A stretch of 64,000 bases of DNA, from positions 1 through 64,000 of the forward strand of contig JBBQNK010000010.1 in NCBI GenBank assembly GCA_038329865.1, given 5' to 3'. Both the position numbers and the translations under genes were made by a program. Positions 40,643-49,379 of the stretch are shown here, piece after piece (position 1 is the stretch's first letter; every line of letters starts with the position of its first letter). Below the pieces are notes generated by a model that saw nothing but the letters and a program-made list of their open reading frames with translations, was not told the origin of the DNA and made no database searches. This stretch comes from JANMES01 sp038329865 (GTDB taxonomy: Bacteria; Planctomycetota; Phycisphaerae; Tepidisphaerales; Tepidisphaeraceae).

Positions 40643-42418
40643 ATGCAACTCTACATGCCTTCGCATGCAATGAAATTCGCCCCGCGAATCCTCGCCGCGA
40701 TATTGCTGCTCACCGCTGTTGCGGGCGCGGCGGAATCGCCGACGACTGAACCGACCGCCGAGCCGTCCACGCGCCCCACGCTCACGCGCGAGCAGAAAGT
40801 CGATCAGCTCGTCAACTTTCTCAACGACGAGTATGCGCAGCTGCTCAAATCGCCGGATTGGATCGAGCGATCGCTTGCCGCCATCAGCCTCTCGCGCCTG
40901 CCGGGCACGCGGGCGACGGATCAGTTGATCGGCATTGCGAATAAAGACACCGTGCCGGCCGTGCGGATCGTGGCGTGGCAGGCGGTCCTCAGCCGGGCGA
41001 AATTTCTTTCCGACGCACAGTACGCCGCGTGGCTCGACGTGACAGCGAAGATGGCGGCGAAGGACATTTTCCGCGGCAGCACGCGCGTGGGCCTGCTGCG
41101 GGTGATGGCGATCAACCCGCCGACGCGGCCGGCCAAGCTTTGCTTCGTCTCGATCTTCGCACAGACCAACGCGCTCGATCCGCACGACATCCCCGTGCTC
41201 GACGCGCTGGCCGACTGCCTGGCGGCGTGGCAGACGCCGGACCTGGGCGAGTATCTCTTCAACCGCCTGCACAATCTCAACGACGCCTACCGCGCCGAGT
41301 ACATTCTGCACAAGGCCGGCTTCGATTTACCTTGGGCCGGCGAGCACATGGACCTGGGCAGCGCGGCGATGTGGAAGCTGGCGATCGACAACGACCAGGC
41401 GTACCTCAAGCAGAGCAAAACCGATTGGAAAGTGATGAAGGCCGCCGCGCCCGAGGCGTGGAAGAAGTTGACGGCGCAGCTCGTCCCGTCGACCGACCTC
41501 GACGCGCCGATCGACCCGAACGACGACGAATGGCGCAAGGAAACAGAGCTCGGCCGGGTCAATCCCAAGCCGCTGGATGTTGTGTTTGTAGTAGATGCAA
41601 CCGGATCGATGCAGCCGGTGCTGGATTTTCTCAAGGCCGACATCGGGCAGATCAAAACCGCGCTGGAACTGGTTTCCACCTCGCCGCGGATCGGCATCAC
41701 GTTCTACCGCGACCAGGGCGACACGTTCGTCACCCGCGGGCTGAAGCTCACGGATAAGCTCAACACGCTGGGCGCGTTCATCGACACAGTCGACGCGCAC
41801 GGCGGCGGCGATCGGCCGGAGGCGGTGCTCGATGCGCTGACCGACTGCCTCAAGAACAACCCCTGGGCGTGGAAGCGCGACGGCCGGCGCGCGATCGTGC
41901 TGCTCACCGACGCCCCGCCGCACCCGCAGACGCAGGACGACTGCGTGGGAATCGCCAAGGCGTGCAAGGAGCACGACATCCGCCTGCACGTGATGAAGGT
42001 CCGATCAAACGAAGACCAGAGCGATTTATCCGCGCTCGACGACCTCGCCGCCGCCGCCGGGACCGAGCCGATGTGGATGCCGCTCCCCGATCGCGGCGCC
42101 ACGCGTTTTCCGCTGCCGGCCAAGTTCGACGGCGAGGAATTCGCCGCCTGCCGAGTCGCCTACGCCCCGCCGCCCGATTCGGCCGACCGGCAGATCCTCA
42201 AGCGCCTGCTGGTCGAGGCGATCAACCCGAAGTTCGGCGACCGCGTCGAGCCGCTGGTGGATGTCATTCTCGCGCTAACGACTCAGAGCACGATCGAAAA
42301 GCGGGCCGTCTTCGCCGTGCCCGATATAGATGTCCCCGGCGCCGATAACGGCCAAGGCGGCCAGGGCGGCGGTGCGGGCGGCGGAGGCGGTGGTGCGAGG
42401 GATCCGCAAGAACGGTGA
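40643..42418 (+). CDS. Secreted VWA-domain protein
   Basis: A 591-residue protein with a signal peptide (FAPRILAAILLLTAVAGAA, from about residue 11), then a TTEPTAEPSTRP linker, a helical region (about 50-290) that looks like HEAT-type repeats (SLAAISLSRLPGTRATDQLI), and a von Willebrand A domain (about 310-480). The metal site is VFVVDATGSMQ (D-x-T-G-S), with HGGGDRPEAVLDAL and LLTDAPPHP. The end is a glycine-rich tail. VWA domains bind protein ligands through a metal; here the protein is probably periplasmic or surface-bound. ATG 40643 lies after AAGGAG; ATG 40670 is an alternative start. It lies between two copies of repeat family F. Confidence 0.8.
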   Translation: MQLYMPSHAMKFAPRILAAILLLTAVAGAAESPTTEPTAEPSTRPTLTREQKVDQLVNFLNDEYAQLLKSPDWIERSLAAISLSRLPGTRATDQLIGIANKDTVPAVRIVAWQAVLSRAKFLSDAQYAAWLDVTAKMAAKDIFRGSTRVGLLRVMAINPPTRPAKLCFVSIFAQTNALDPHDIPVLDALADCLAAWQTPDLGEYLFNRLHNLNDAYRAEYILHKAGFDLPWAGEHMDLGSAAMWKLAIDNDQAYLKQSKTDWKVMKAAAPEAWKKLTAQLVPSTDLDAPIDPNDDEWRKETELGRVNPKPLDVVFVVDATGSMQPVLDFLKADIGQIKTALELVSTSPRIGITFYRDQGDTFVTRGLKLTDKLNTLGAFIDTVDAHGGGDRPEAVLDALTDCLKNNPWAWKRDGRRAIVLLTDAPPHPQTQDDCVGIAKACKEHDIRLHVMKVRSNEDQSDLSALDDLAAAAGTEPMWMPLPDRGATRFPLPAKFDGEEFAACRVAYAPPPDSADRQILKRLLVEAINPKFGDRVEPLVDVILALTTQSTIEKRAVFAVPDIDVPGADNGQGGQGGGAGGGGGGARDPQER

Positions 42419-42458
42419 TTGGGGTGACTATGCCTCAAACCCCCCGATCAATTTTTAT

Positions 42459-42630
42459 CCCTCTCCCGGTAATCCGGGAGAGGGTAGGGTGAGGGTTTTG
42501 TCGCGACGCTCACGCGACGAGCGATTGACAAAGCACGCACGACGCGGAAGTTTTTTTTTCGAACGGAGTACGAGTTGTCGCGGGAATCAGAACCCTCACC
42601 CTACCCTCTCCCGGAATACCGGGAGAGGGA
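42459..42630. repeat. Long inverted repeat, family F, right of the VWA gene
   Basis: CCCTCTCCCGGTAATCCGGG...TAGGGTGAGGGTTTTG and CAGAACCCTCACCC...GGAATACCGGGAGAGGG arms of about 45 bases with an ~80-base centre that includes a run of nine T. The arms match the element at 40517-40630; the centres differ. The gap 42419-42842 otherwise contains only the rfbC promoter region. Confidence 0.92.
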
Positions 42631-42724
42631 CAATTCCCAAATGACTAACGTGCGAAATCCGACATTGAATCGTAAGTCGGAATGAGAACTTTGAGCATTG
42701 CTATTTCCCACATCGTCTGCGGTA

Positions 42725-42753
42725 TTATCGGACCCGGACTACAATCTTATAAA
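42725..42753 (+). promoter_or_regulatory. Possible sigma70-type promoter of the glycan locus
   Basis: TTATCG and TATAAA are separated by 17 bases, about 90 bases before the rfbC start (42843). The -10 box matches in five of six positions. Confidence 0.4.
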
Positions 42754-42842
42754 TTCCACCGCCCCCCGCGGCTTCCCTGCGATGGCAGGCCAGCAAATGC
42801 CGATAAGAGCAACAACTACCAACGGTTAGGAACAAAGACGAG

Positions 42843-43406
42843 ATGGAAATCACAGAGACGCATTTGCCCGGCTGCTACCACGTGCAGCCGAAGGTTTTTC
42901 CGGATTCGCGCGGGCAGTTCGTCAAACTCTTCAGCGGCGAGCTGTTCGCCAAGCTGGGATTGACGACGGATTTCCCGGAGCTGGCCTGCTCGGTCTCCAA
43001 AAAAGGCGTGCTGCGCGGGCTGCATTTTCAGCTGCCGCCGGCGGATCATGCGAAGATCGTTTATTGCGTCGAAGGGAAAGTCATCGACGCGGTGGTCGAC
43101 CTGCGTGTCGGCTCGCCGACGTACGGGCAAGGCGACGTATGGGAACTCGACGCCGCCAAGGGCAACGGCCTGTACATCCCGCGCGGGTTCGCCCACGGGT
43201 TTTACGTGCCGGTGGAGAAGGCCGTCTTCGTCTACAAGATCGAAACGCCGTGGGTGCCGGCGCTGGACGCGGGCATCGCCTGGGACTCGGCCGGCATCGC
43301 GTGGCCGGACAAGTCGCCGGTGCTTTCGGATAAAGACCGCAAGTTGCCGAAGCTGGCGGATTTCAAGAGCCCGTTCCGGTACGAGAAGGCAGCGGTTTCG
43401 GTTTGA
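42843..43406 (+). CDS. rfbC: dTDP-4-dehydrorhamnose 3,5-epimerase
   Basis: A 187-residue cupin enzyme of the RmlC family. Motifs in order: FPDSRGQFVK (19-28), VLRGLHFQ with catalytic H61, VVDLRVGSPTYGQ (84-96), IPRGFAHGF (112-120), the acid Tyr131 in FVYK, and Asp165 in LSDKD, which pairs with the histidine. All three catalytic residues of characterised RmlC are present, so 3,5-epimerisation of the dTDP-4-keto sugar is likely. The product would feed rhamnose (or a related deoxysugar) to the glycosyltransferases downstream. rfbA, rfbB and rfbD are not in the window. It is the first plus-strand gene of the polysaccharide locus. Confidence 0.92.
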   Translation: MEITETHLPGCYHVQPKVFPDSRGQFVKLFSGELFAKLGLTTDFPELACSVSKKGVLRGLHFQLPPADHAKIVYCVEGKVIDAVVDLRVGSPTYGQGDVWELDAAKGNGLYIPRGFAHGFYVPVEKAVFVYKIETPWVPALDAGIAWDSAGIAWPDKSPVLSDKDRKLPKLADFKSPFRYEKAAVSV

Positions 43407-43477
43407 GCGTGGGATTTTTTCCACGAGACGATCGGAAGGCGGATCAACTTTGTGAAGCGATTCGATACCGAAAATTC

Positions 43478-43552
43478 GTCATCCTGAGGTACTCCGAAGA
43501 ATCTGGCGTCCACGGGAGGTAAGCCAGATCCTTCGGAGTACCTCAGGATGAC
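43478..43552. repeat. Inverted repeat, family B
   Basis: GTCATCCTGAGGTACTCCGA and TCGGAGTACCTCAGGATGAC are exact reverse complements, with AGAATCTGG / CCAGATCCT next and GCGTCCACGGG in the centre. It lies between rfbC and the ABC-2 permease gene. Confidence 0.95.
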
Positions 43553-43632
43553 GACGTACCTAGACGTGAACTGCTTGATATTATCCGCGATGTCGATTGC
43601 TTTGAGAGTAATTACAACTGGGCAATGATTCC

Positions 43633-44508
43633 GTGTCACCGACGATCCAACCCGCTAATCCGCCGTCCGCCGAGCAAGCGACCGATCCGTCATTGACTGT
43701 CACGGTCATCGAGCCGCGCGTGGGCTGGCAGCCGATCGATCTGAAGGAGCTTTGGCGGTACCGCGAGCTGCTCTGGATCCTGGCGCTGCGCGACATTCGC
43801 GTGCGATACAAGCAGACGGCGCTCGGCGTGCTGTGGGCGGTCATTCAGCCGCTGACCCAGATGGGCTTGTTCATGATTCTTCAATCCGTCGGAAATATCG
43901 ATACCGGCGGAATCCCGAAGCCGCTTTTCAATCTGGCCGGACTTCTTCCCTGGCAATTGTTCGCCACCTCCCTCGCGAACGCAGCCAACAGTGTCGTGGG
44001 AAATCAGAACCTGGTGACGAAGGTTTACTTCCCGCGCCTGGTCATGCCGATCTCCTCGATCATCACCGCACTGGTGGATTTTGCGATCACGCTGGTGCTG
44101 ATGATCGCGATGATGCTCTGGTATCACGCGCCGATTCATCCGCAATTGCTGCTGCTCCCGGTGTTCATCGCTCTGGCGTTTTTGGCTGCGCTGGGCGTGG
44201 GCCTTTGGTTCGCCGCGCTGAACGTGGAATACCGCGACGTGCGCTACGTGCTGCCGTTCCTGATTCAATCGTGGCTGTTCGCCACGCCGGTGATTTATTC
44301 CTCAGCCCACGTGAAAAACCAATGGCTGCAGATGGCCATGGGAGTCAACCCTATCAGCGGCGTGGTTGAGGGATTCAAATGGTGCCTGCTCGGCCAACCC
44401 ACGCCGGGGCCGATGCTCGGGATCTCCGTTCTGGCGATTCTGCTGACGCTCGTCAGCGGCATGTTCTACTTCCGCCGGATGGAAAAGGGATTTGCCGATC
44501 TGGTGTAA
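43633..44508 (+). CDS. wzm: Polysaccharide ABC transporter permease (Wzm-like)
   Basis: A 291-residue ABC-2 type permease with six hydrophobic segments. The cytoplasmic N terminus contains 'LKELWRYRELLWILALRDIRVRYKQTALGVLWAVIQPL', the typical opening of Wzm/TagG-like proteins (gate and coupling helices). It has NVEYRDVRYVLPFLIQSWLFATPVIY and NPISGVVEGFKW near the end. It forms the channel through which the ATPase encoded 4 bases downstream drives a lipid-linked glycan across the inner membrane. The start is GTG 43633; the preceding ribosome site is weak. A family B repeat separates it from rfbC. Confidence 0.93.
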   Translation: MSPTIQPANPPSAEQATDPSLTVTVIEPRVGWQPIDLKELWRYRELLWILALRDIRVRYKQTALGVLWAVIQPLTQMGLFMILQSVGNIDTGGIPKPLFNLAGLLPWQLFATSLANAANSVVGNQNLVTKVYFPRLVMPISSIITALVDFAITLVLMIAMMLWYHAPIHPQLLLLPVFIALAFLAALGVGLWFAALNVEYRDVRYVLPFLIQSWLFATPVIYSSAHVKNQWLQMAMGVNPISGVVEGFKWCLLGQPTPGPMLGISVLAILLTLVSGMFYFRRMEKGFADLV

Positions 44509-44511
44509 CCT

Positions 44512-45807
44512 ATGAGCGACATCGCCATCCAAGTTCAGGGCTTGTCCAAGCTCTACCAGATCGGCCGGCGCAAGGCGTACAAGACCGCGCGTGAATCGAT
44601 GATGAGCGCGTTCACCTCCGCCGGCAGGTTACTCGCCGGCGGCGGCGAGGCGGATCCGGCGACGCAGCTTTGGGCGCTGAAGGACATTTCCTTCGACGTG
44701 AACCGCGGCGAGGTGATCGGCATCATCGGCCGAAACGGCGCGGGGAAATCCACGCTGCTTAAAGTGCTCTCACGAATCACCGAGCCGACGACCGGCCGGA
44801 TCGCGCTGCACGGCCGGGTCGGCAGTTTGCTTGAAGTCGGCACGGGGTTTCATCCCGAGCTCACCGGCCGCGAGAATATTTATTTGAACGGCGCGATCCT
44901 GGGTATGAGGCAGTGGGAGATTAGCAAGAAGTTCGACGAGATCGTCGACTTCGCCGAGGTCGACCAATTCATCGATACGCCCGTGAAACGATACAGCAGC
45001 GGCATGTACACGAGACTCGCCTTCGCGGTCGCGGCGAATTTGGAGCCGGAGATTTTGGTCGTCGATGAAGTGCTGGCCGTCGGCGACGTGCAGTTCCAGA
45101 AAAAATGCCTAGGCAAGATGAAAGACGTCGCCCGCGGCGGGCGGACAGTGCTGTTCGTCAGCCACAACATGCGGGCCGTCGAGCAACTGTGCGGCAGCGT
45201 GGTGCTGCTCGAGCACGGCCGGATCAAAACGCAAACGACCGACGTGGCCAAGGCGATACGCGATTACTCCGTCGGCGCTGACGACGACGCGACCGTGACG
45301 ATGTGGAAGGCCAACGACCCGGCGGCCGATCAACCGCTCGGCAACAATTTCTTCAAGCCGACGCGGTTCTTTCTCTCCGACGCCACCGGCCAGCCGCTGC
45401 CGGCCGTGCTGCGCGGCGATTCCGACATCTGGCTGCAAGTGGAAGGCGACATTGAATCGCTCGACAGCGGCCTGGGCCTGGGCTACGCCCTTTCCGACGC
45501 GAACGGCGTTTACATCTACTGGTCGTATCACACGGATACGCCCGAATCGGATTGGCCGGCGCTGCGAAACGGCAAGCAGACGCTCCGCACCAAGCTGCCG
45601 CGACAATTCCTGCCGGAAGGTCGCTACCGCATCGAGCTGGCCGCGAGCTTGTATTACCGAGACTGGATTCTTGAGCCGGGGAAAAATTCCCCGAGTATCG
45701 GATTTGAAATTCTGGGCGGCGTGACGAATTCCCCGTACTGGATGGGCCGCCACGCCGTGACCTCGCCGATTCTTCCGTGGACGAACGCCGAATCCGGCCC
45801 GCAATAA
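44512..45807 (+). CDS. wzt: Polysaccharide ABC transporter ATPase with cargo domain (Wzt-like)
   Basis: A 431-residue protein. The N-terminal nucleotide-binding domain has Walker A GRNGAGKST (73-81), the signature YSSGMYTRLAF (about 160-170, the SSGM variant normal for this family) and Walker B ILVVDEVLAVGD. From about residue 265 there is a beta-sandwich domain (LGNNFFKPTRFFLSDATG ... WDIL-type strands) like the Wzt C-terminal domain that recognises the finished, end-capped O-polysaccharide. Its presence suggests that export needs a terminal cap, possibly a methyl group, which fits the FkbM genes directly downstream. It is translated 4 bases after wzm. Confidence 0.93.
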   Translation: MSDIAIQVQGLSKLYQIGRRKAYKTARESMMSAFTSAGRLLAGGGEADPATQLWALKDISFDVNRGEVIGIIGRNGAGKSTLLKVLSRITEPTTGRIALHGRVGSLLEVGTGFHPELTGRENIYLNGAILGMRQWEISKKFDEIVDFAEVDQFIDTPVKRYSSGMYTRLAFAVAANLEPEILVVDEVLAVGDVQFQKKCLGKMKDVARGGRTVLFVSHNMRAVEQLCGSVVLLEHGRIKTQTTDVAKAIRDYSVGADDDATVTMWKANDPAADQPLGNNFFKPTRFFLSDATGQPLPAVLRGDSDIWLQVEGDIESLDSGLGLGYALSDANGVYIYWSYHTDTPESDWPALRNGKQTLRTKLPRQFLPEGRYRIELAASLYYRDWILEPGKNSPSIGFEILGGVTNSPYWMGRHAVTSPILPWTNAESGPQ

Positions 45808-45832
45808 ACGGTCGGGCTTTTACAATATTCGC

Positions 45833-46591
45833 ATGGCCAACATTGTGAAAAGAACGATTCAGAACTTACTGCTCGCCGGCGGAGTAGAGATGATGCGCCG
45901 CCCGCGGGCGATGATCCGCCATCGGTCGCACATCGCCCGGCTGGAGTTGGAACACGTCATCGCGCTGCGGCAGCTCGATCACGGGCCGCTCACCTTCCTG
46001 CAAATTGGCGCGTACGACGGCAAAACCAACGACCCGCTCGCACGCTTCATCCGCCGATACAATTGGCACGGAATCATGATCGAGCCGCAAACCAAACCGT
46101 ACGCGACACTGCAACAAACGCACGGCGATCTGGCGAACGTCCAACTGATCAACGCCGCCGTCGCCGACGCGCCGGGCGAGCGAACGCTTTATTCGATCGA
46201 CCCGCGACCGGGCCAGCGTGCACCGGCCTGGGCCGAGCAACTTGCCTCTTTCGATCGGCAGACGATTCTGAAGCACGCCGGCGAGTTCGATGATCTGGAG
46301 AGCGCGATCCGCGAAGTGCCGGTGAAATGCGTTACTTTCAATCAGCTGCTCGATAGGCTGCCGGGCAAATCCATTGATGTCCTGCAAATCGATGCCGAAG
46401 GGTACGACTACCAGCTTCTTAAGGCGTTCCCGTTCGACCGCCAGAAGCCGGGGATCATCCACTTTGAATCGCGGCATTTGTCGGAGCAGGATTTTGACGC
46501 GTGCATCGATCTGGTCGTGAGTCACGGCTACCGATTTTCAACCGATCGGCTGGACACGCTTTGCATTCATTCGGACCCGCGATCGGAATAA
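45833..46591 (+). CDS. FkbM-family methyltransferase
   Basis: A 252-residue AdoMet-dependent methyltransferase. The glycine-rich site is LTFLQIGAYDGKTNDP (about 58-72), followed by GIMIEPQ (acidic residue for ribose) and VLQIDAEGYDYQLLKAFP, the FkbM signature with D-x-E-G-x-D. FkbM enzymes O-methylate sugars or small molecules; in this locus the acceptor is probably a glycan sugar. It lies 25 bases after wzt and is followed within 2 bases by a second, distantly related FkbM gene. A third one at 52626 resembles it more closely (shared IGANDG/IGAYDG, HFEHRHLS/HFESRHLS). Confidence 0.87.
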   Translation: MANIVKRTIQNLLLAGGVEMMRRPRAMIRHRSHIARLELEHVIALRQLDHGPLTFLQIGAYDGKTNDPLARFIRRYNWHGIMIEPQTKPYATLQQTHGDLANVQLINAAVADAPGERTLYSIDPRPGQRAPAWAEQLASFDRQTILKHAGEFDDLESAIREVPVKCVTFNQLLDRLPGKSIDVLQIDAEGYDYQLLKAFPFDRQKPGIIHFESRHLSEQDFDACIDLVVSHGYRFSTDRLDTLCIHSDPRSE

Positions 46592-46593
46592 AC

Positions 46594-47553
46594 ATGACCA
46601 TGAGTCTCAAACAATGGCTCAAGGATCACCTCCCGGCACCGGCGGTGCGCGGGATCCAACGCGTGCACGTCGGCCTGAATTATATTCGCGATAAAGAGCT
46701 TCGCCGTGAGGCGCACGATCGCAAAGTGCGCCGGCAGTCGTTCGAACGTCTCAATCAAACCAGCCCGCCAGGCAAACTGCGGATTCGGCCGGGGATTGAA
46801 TTCGCCGTCGCCACGGAATCCGTCGACAGCTTCGCGCCGTTCGGCTGGAGCGACGAGCGGATGTTTGAGGAACTGGATTTCTTTTTGAAGCTCGCCCACG
46901 GCGCTTCGTCGTTCCTCGACGTCGGCGCCTTTCACGGCGTCTACTCGCTGACCTTCTGCCGCGCCACCGGCGGAGCGGCGTATATGTTCGAGCCGTCGCC
47001 GATGGCGTTCCCCACGCTGCGGCAGCAGGCGGAGCTCAACCCTGATCTGAAGCTGACGGCCCAACAAATTGCGATCGGCGATTCCGTCGGCGAGATCACC
47101 ATGACGTACGAGTGGAAGCACCTGGTGGTGAACCCGATGGTTTACGATTCGCCGCCGCAGAATCCCGCCAAATCCGAGCGCGTGCCGTTGACCACGCTCG
47201 ATCGATTCTGCGCCAAGCAGCACTTAACGCCGGACTTGGTGAAAATCGATGTTGAAGGATTCGAATACTCCGTCTTCAAAGGCGCTCGGCAGATGCTGGC
47301 CGATGCGAAGCCGTCGCTGATCGTCGAAATCCACTTCGGCCATCTGCACCAGCAGGGAATCTCCGCCAATTCCATCGGCGGTCTGTTGAAGGAAATCGGC
47401 TACCGACTGTTCACGCTCACCGGCGAAGAGCTCGACGCTGATCACATCGCCACGCCGCCCACGCAGTTAATGGACGTGATCGCCATCCACACCGGCCGGG
47501 CCGATGTGCTGGCACGCGTGTTTCCCACCCTCGGCCGCAACGGTGCGGCATGA
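46594..47553 (+). CDS. FkbM-family methyltransferase
   Basis: A 319-residue protein. An N-terminal ~100-residue extension with basic helices precedes the methyltransferase domain: FLDVGAFHGVYSLTF (about 108-122), YMFEPSPMAF (acidic ribose-binding residue) and LVKIDVEGFEYSVFKGA (about 224-240), the FkbM signature. ATG 46594 lies 2 bases after the previous stop; the open frame starts earlier inside that gene, so coupling is likely. The acceptor sugar is unknown. Its last bases overlap the next start (ATGA). Confidence 0.87.
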   Translation: MTMSLKQWLKDHLPAPAVRGIQRVHVGLNYIRDKELRREAHDRKVRRQSFERLNQTSPPGKLRIRPGIEFAVATESVDSFAPFGWSDERMFEELDFFLKLAHGASSFLDVGAFHGVYSLTFCRATGGAAYMFEPSPMAFPTLRQQAELNPDLKLTAQQIAIGDSVGEITMTYEWKHLVVNPMVYDSPPQNPAKSERVPLTTLDRFCAKQHLTPDLVKIDVEGFEYSVFKGARQMLADAKPSLIVEIHFGHLHQQGISANSIGGLLKEIGYRLFTLTGEELDADHIATPPTQLMDVIAIHTGRADVLARVFPTLGRNGAA

Positions 47554-48542
47554 GCGACTTCGGCGTCATCATCTGCTGCTGCCGGTTCGATTTCTTTCTT
47601 GCCCAATCGTGCGTGGCCAGCGTGCGCAAGGCCATGGGCGACGTGCCCATCACGCTCTTCATGGACGACGACGTAAAAGCCGGCCCGCTCGCGAAGGAAT
47701 ACAACCTCAACCTGATGTACCGCTCGGAGCTGAAGGACGATTTCCTTCGCGAGCACAACCGCGGCTGGGGGCTACCGAAGATTTCGCTTTTCTGGGTCAG
47801 CCCGTACGAGCGATTTCTCTACCTCGACTGCGACACTGTGGTATGGGGCGACGTTTACAAAGCTCACCTACACGGCGAGTGGGACATGGTCATCGACCCC
47901 GGCGATTCCAAATCGCGCCCGTGGACGGCCGGCGTGGGGACCGAGATGTGGACCAACAAGGAATACTTCAACACCGCTGAAATGGAGCGCGTCTTCCCGG
48001 AATTCCCCTGGCGGAAATACATGCCTGACTATTTCTGCACCGGCTGTTACGCGGCCCGCAAAAATGCCTTCTCGCTCGACGAATACAAAGCCCTTGTCGA
48101 GGTGATGAAACAAAATCCCAAACTCTTCCCCATCGGCGAGATGGGTTTCCTCAACTACATGATCTTCAACGCGATGGAGAACGGCCGGCTGAACGTGCAG
48201 CAGCGGCCGATCGAAATGATGGCGCATTTCGACAACATGGCGTGGCTGCCGGACCGCTACAAGCTGAACGCCGACGGCCCGATCGTAAAACCCGACGACG
48301 TGACGATTCTCCACTTCACCGATCCCAAGCCGCTAACCAATTCCGTTGGATTTCACTCGCCGGTGGATTACTTTCGTAAGCAGGTCATCCGCCGATTGCA
48401 CGGCGTGAGCGATTTCGTCGCCGGGCGGTACATCCGCGTGCAGGAGCTGGAATGGCGCCTCTCCGTCTGGTGGCGGCGGCACGGCGGCGGGCGGTTTCAT
48501 AAGTTCGTCAGGCCGCTTCTCTTCTGGAAAAAACCGCGATGA
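47550..48542 (+). CDS. GT-A-type glycosyltransferase
   Basis: A 330-residue protein with an N-terminal nucleotide-sugar fold and the metal motif FLYLDCDTVVWGD (about 90-102, D-x-D), as in GT8/GT32-like enzymes. It then has a long region with YFCTGCYAARKNAFS and IGEMGFLNYMIFN. It probably transfers a sugar from an NDP donor in the cytoplasm. The final ~45 residues are basic and aromatic (RLSVWWRRHGGGRF), consistent with membrane contact. It overlaps both neighbours by 4 bases. Donor and acceptor are unknown. Confidence 0.78.
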   Translation: MSDFGVIICCCRFDFFLAQSCVASVRKAMGDVPITLFMDDDVKAGPLAKEYNLNLMYRSELKDDFLREHNRGWGLPKISLFWVSPYERFLYLDCDTVVWGDVYKAHLHGEWDMVIDPGDSKSRPWTAGVGTEMWTNKEYFNTAEMERVFPEFPWRKYMPDYFCTGCYAARKNAFSLDEYKALVEVMKQNPKLFPIGEMGFLNYMIFNAMENGRLNVQQRPIEMMAHFDNMAWLPDRYKLNADGPIVKPDDVTILHFTDPKPLTNSVGFHSPVDYFRKQVIRRLHGVSDFVAGRYIRVQELEWRLSVWWRRHGGGRFHKFVRPLLFWKKPR

Positions 48543-49354
48543 AGCTGGCCATCCTCTACACCTCGCACCGCCAGTGGGAAGAACTGGATTTCGCGCCGGC
48601 GTTCTTCGCGCGCACCACGCGGTTGAAGCTGGAGGCTGATGTTCTGTTCCACTGCAACAACGCCGACGTCAGCGAATCTGCGATCCGTGAGAAGGTCGCC
48701 CAAATTCCGGCGAAAAGTGTTTATGTCCGTTACGAACCGCAGCAAAACACTGGCGGCTATCCGTACGGGCAGTTCGAAGCCATTCGCGATTTGTGGAATC
48801 ATCTCGATCTGTCGCAATGGGATTGGATCATCCACCTCCACCCCGATCTTTTCATCGCCGACGAGCGGCCGCTGCTGGAGGCGATCGAGCAGGCGGAGCG
48901 CGACGGCAAGGAGATGCTCCTGACCAAAGTCATGGGCCATCGCTCGCCGACGTTCGCGACCGATCTCTTTGCGTTCAAACCGCTGCCGAAGATTCGCCCG
49001 ATCTTCGATTCCTACCTGCCGCTCCTCGCCACGCCGATTGTCGTGCCGCTGGAGGCGCTGTTCTTCATAGAAATCCACCGGGCTCTTGCGGCATACACCG
49101 TCGCAGGGCGCTTCGCTCACGGCCATTACCATCGGGACATTGATCGCCTGGGCGTGTGGCACGAGCATAACATGGATCGCGTCGCGGCATATTTGCGAAG
49201 TCCACGCTCGCGATGGGCGACGACGATCAAGCAGTGCCTGCTTCACCCACGCAAAGCCGCGAGGATTAAAGTGGAATGGATCGGCCGTACGCTTTATCGA
49301 ATGCCGCAGGATCCGCTGCTCCAGCAACTGACACGGATCGAGCCGACCAGATGA
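48539..49354 (+). CDS. Glycan-locus protein, glycosyltransferase-like (copy 1)
   Basis: A 271-residue protein, first of a tandem pair with 49380-50195. Both begin MKLAILYTSHRQWEELDFAP and both contain WDWIIHLHPDLFIADE at about 92-107. The alternation of hydrophobic strands and helices and the acidic motif HPDLFIAD suggest a GT-A-like fold with an altered D-x-D, but I do not recognise the family. HGHYHRDIDRLGVWHEHN (about 197-214) is a conserved His-rich stretch that could bind metal. It overlaps the previous stop by 4 bases. Function as a sugar transferase is inferred from context. Confidence 0.65.
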   Translation: MKLAILYTSHRQWEELDFAPAFFARTTRLKLEADVLFHCNNADVSESAIREKVAQIPAKSVYVRYEPQQNTGGYPYGQFEAIRDLWNHLDLSQWDWIIHLHPDLFIADERPLLEAIEQAERDGKEMLLTKVMGHRSPTFATDLFAFKPLPKIRPIFDSYLPLLATPIVVPLEALFFIEIHRALAAYTVAGRFAHGHYHRDIDRLGVWHEHNMDRVAAYLRSPRSRWATTIKQCLLHPRKAARIKVEWIGRTLYRMPQDPLLQQLTRIEPTR

Positions 49355-49379
49355 CCAAACTTTCCGGGAAAACGCCGCG

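Noticed and set aside
40517..42630. Classical composite transposon around the VWA gene
   Set aside because: No transposase is encoded in either flanking repeat and no target-site duplication is visible, so only a cassette-like arrangement is claimed.
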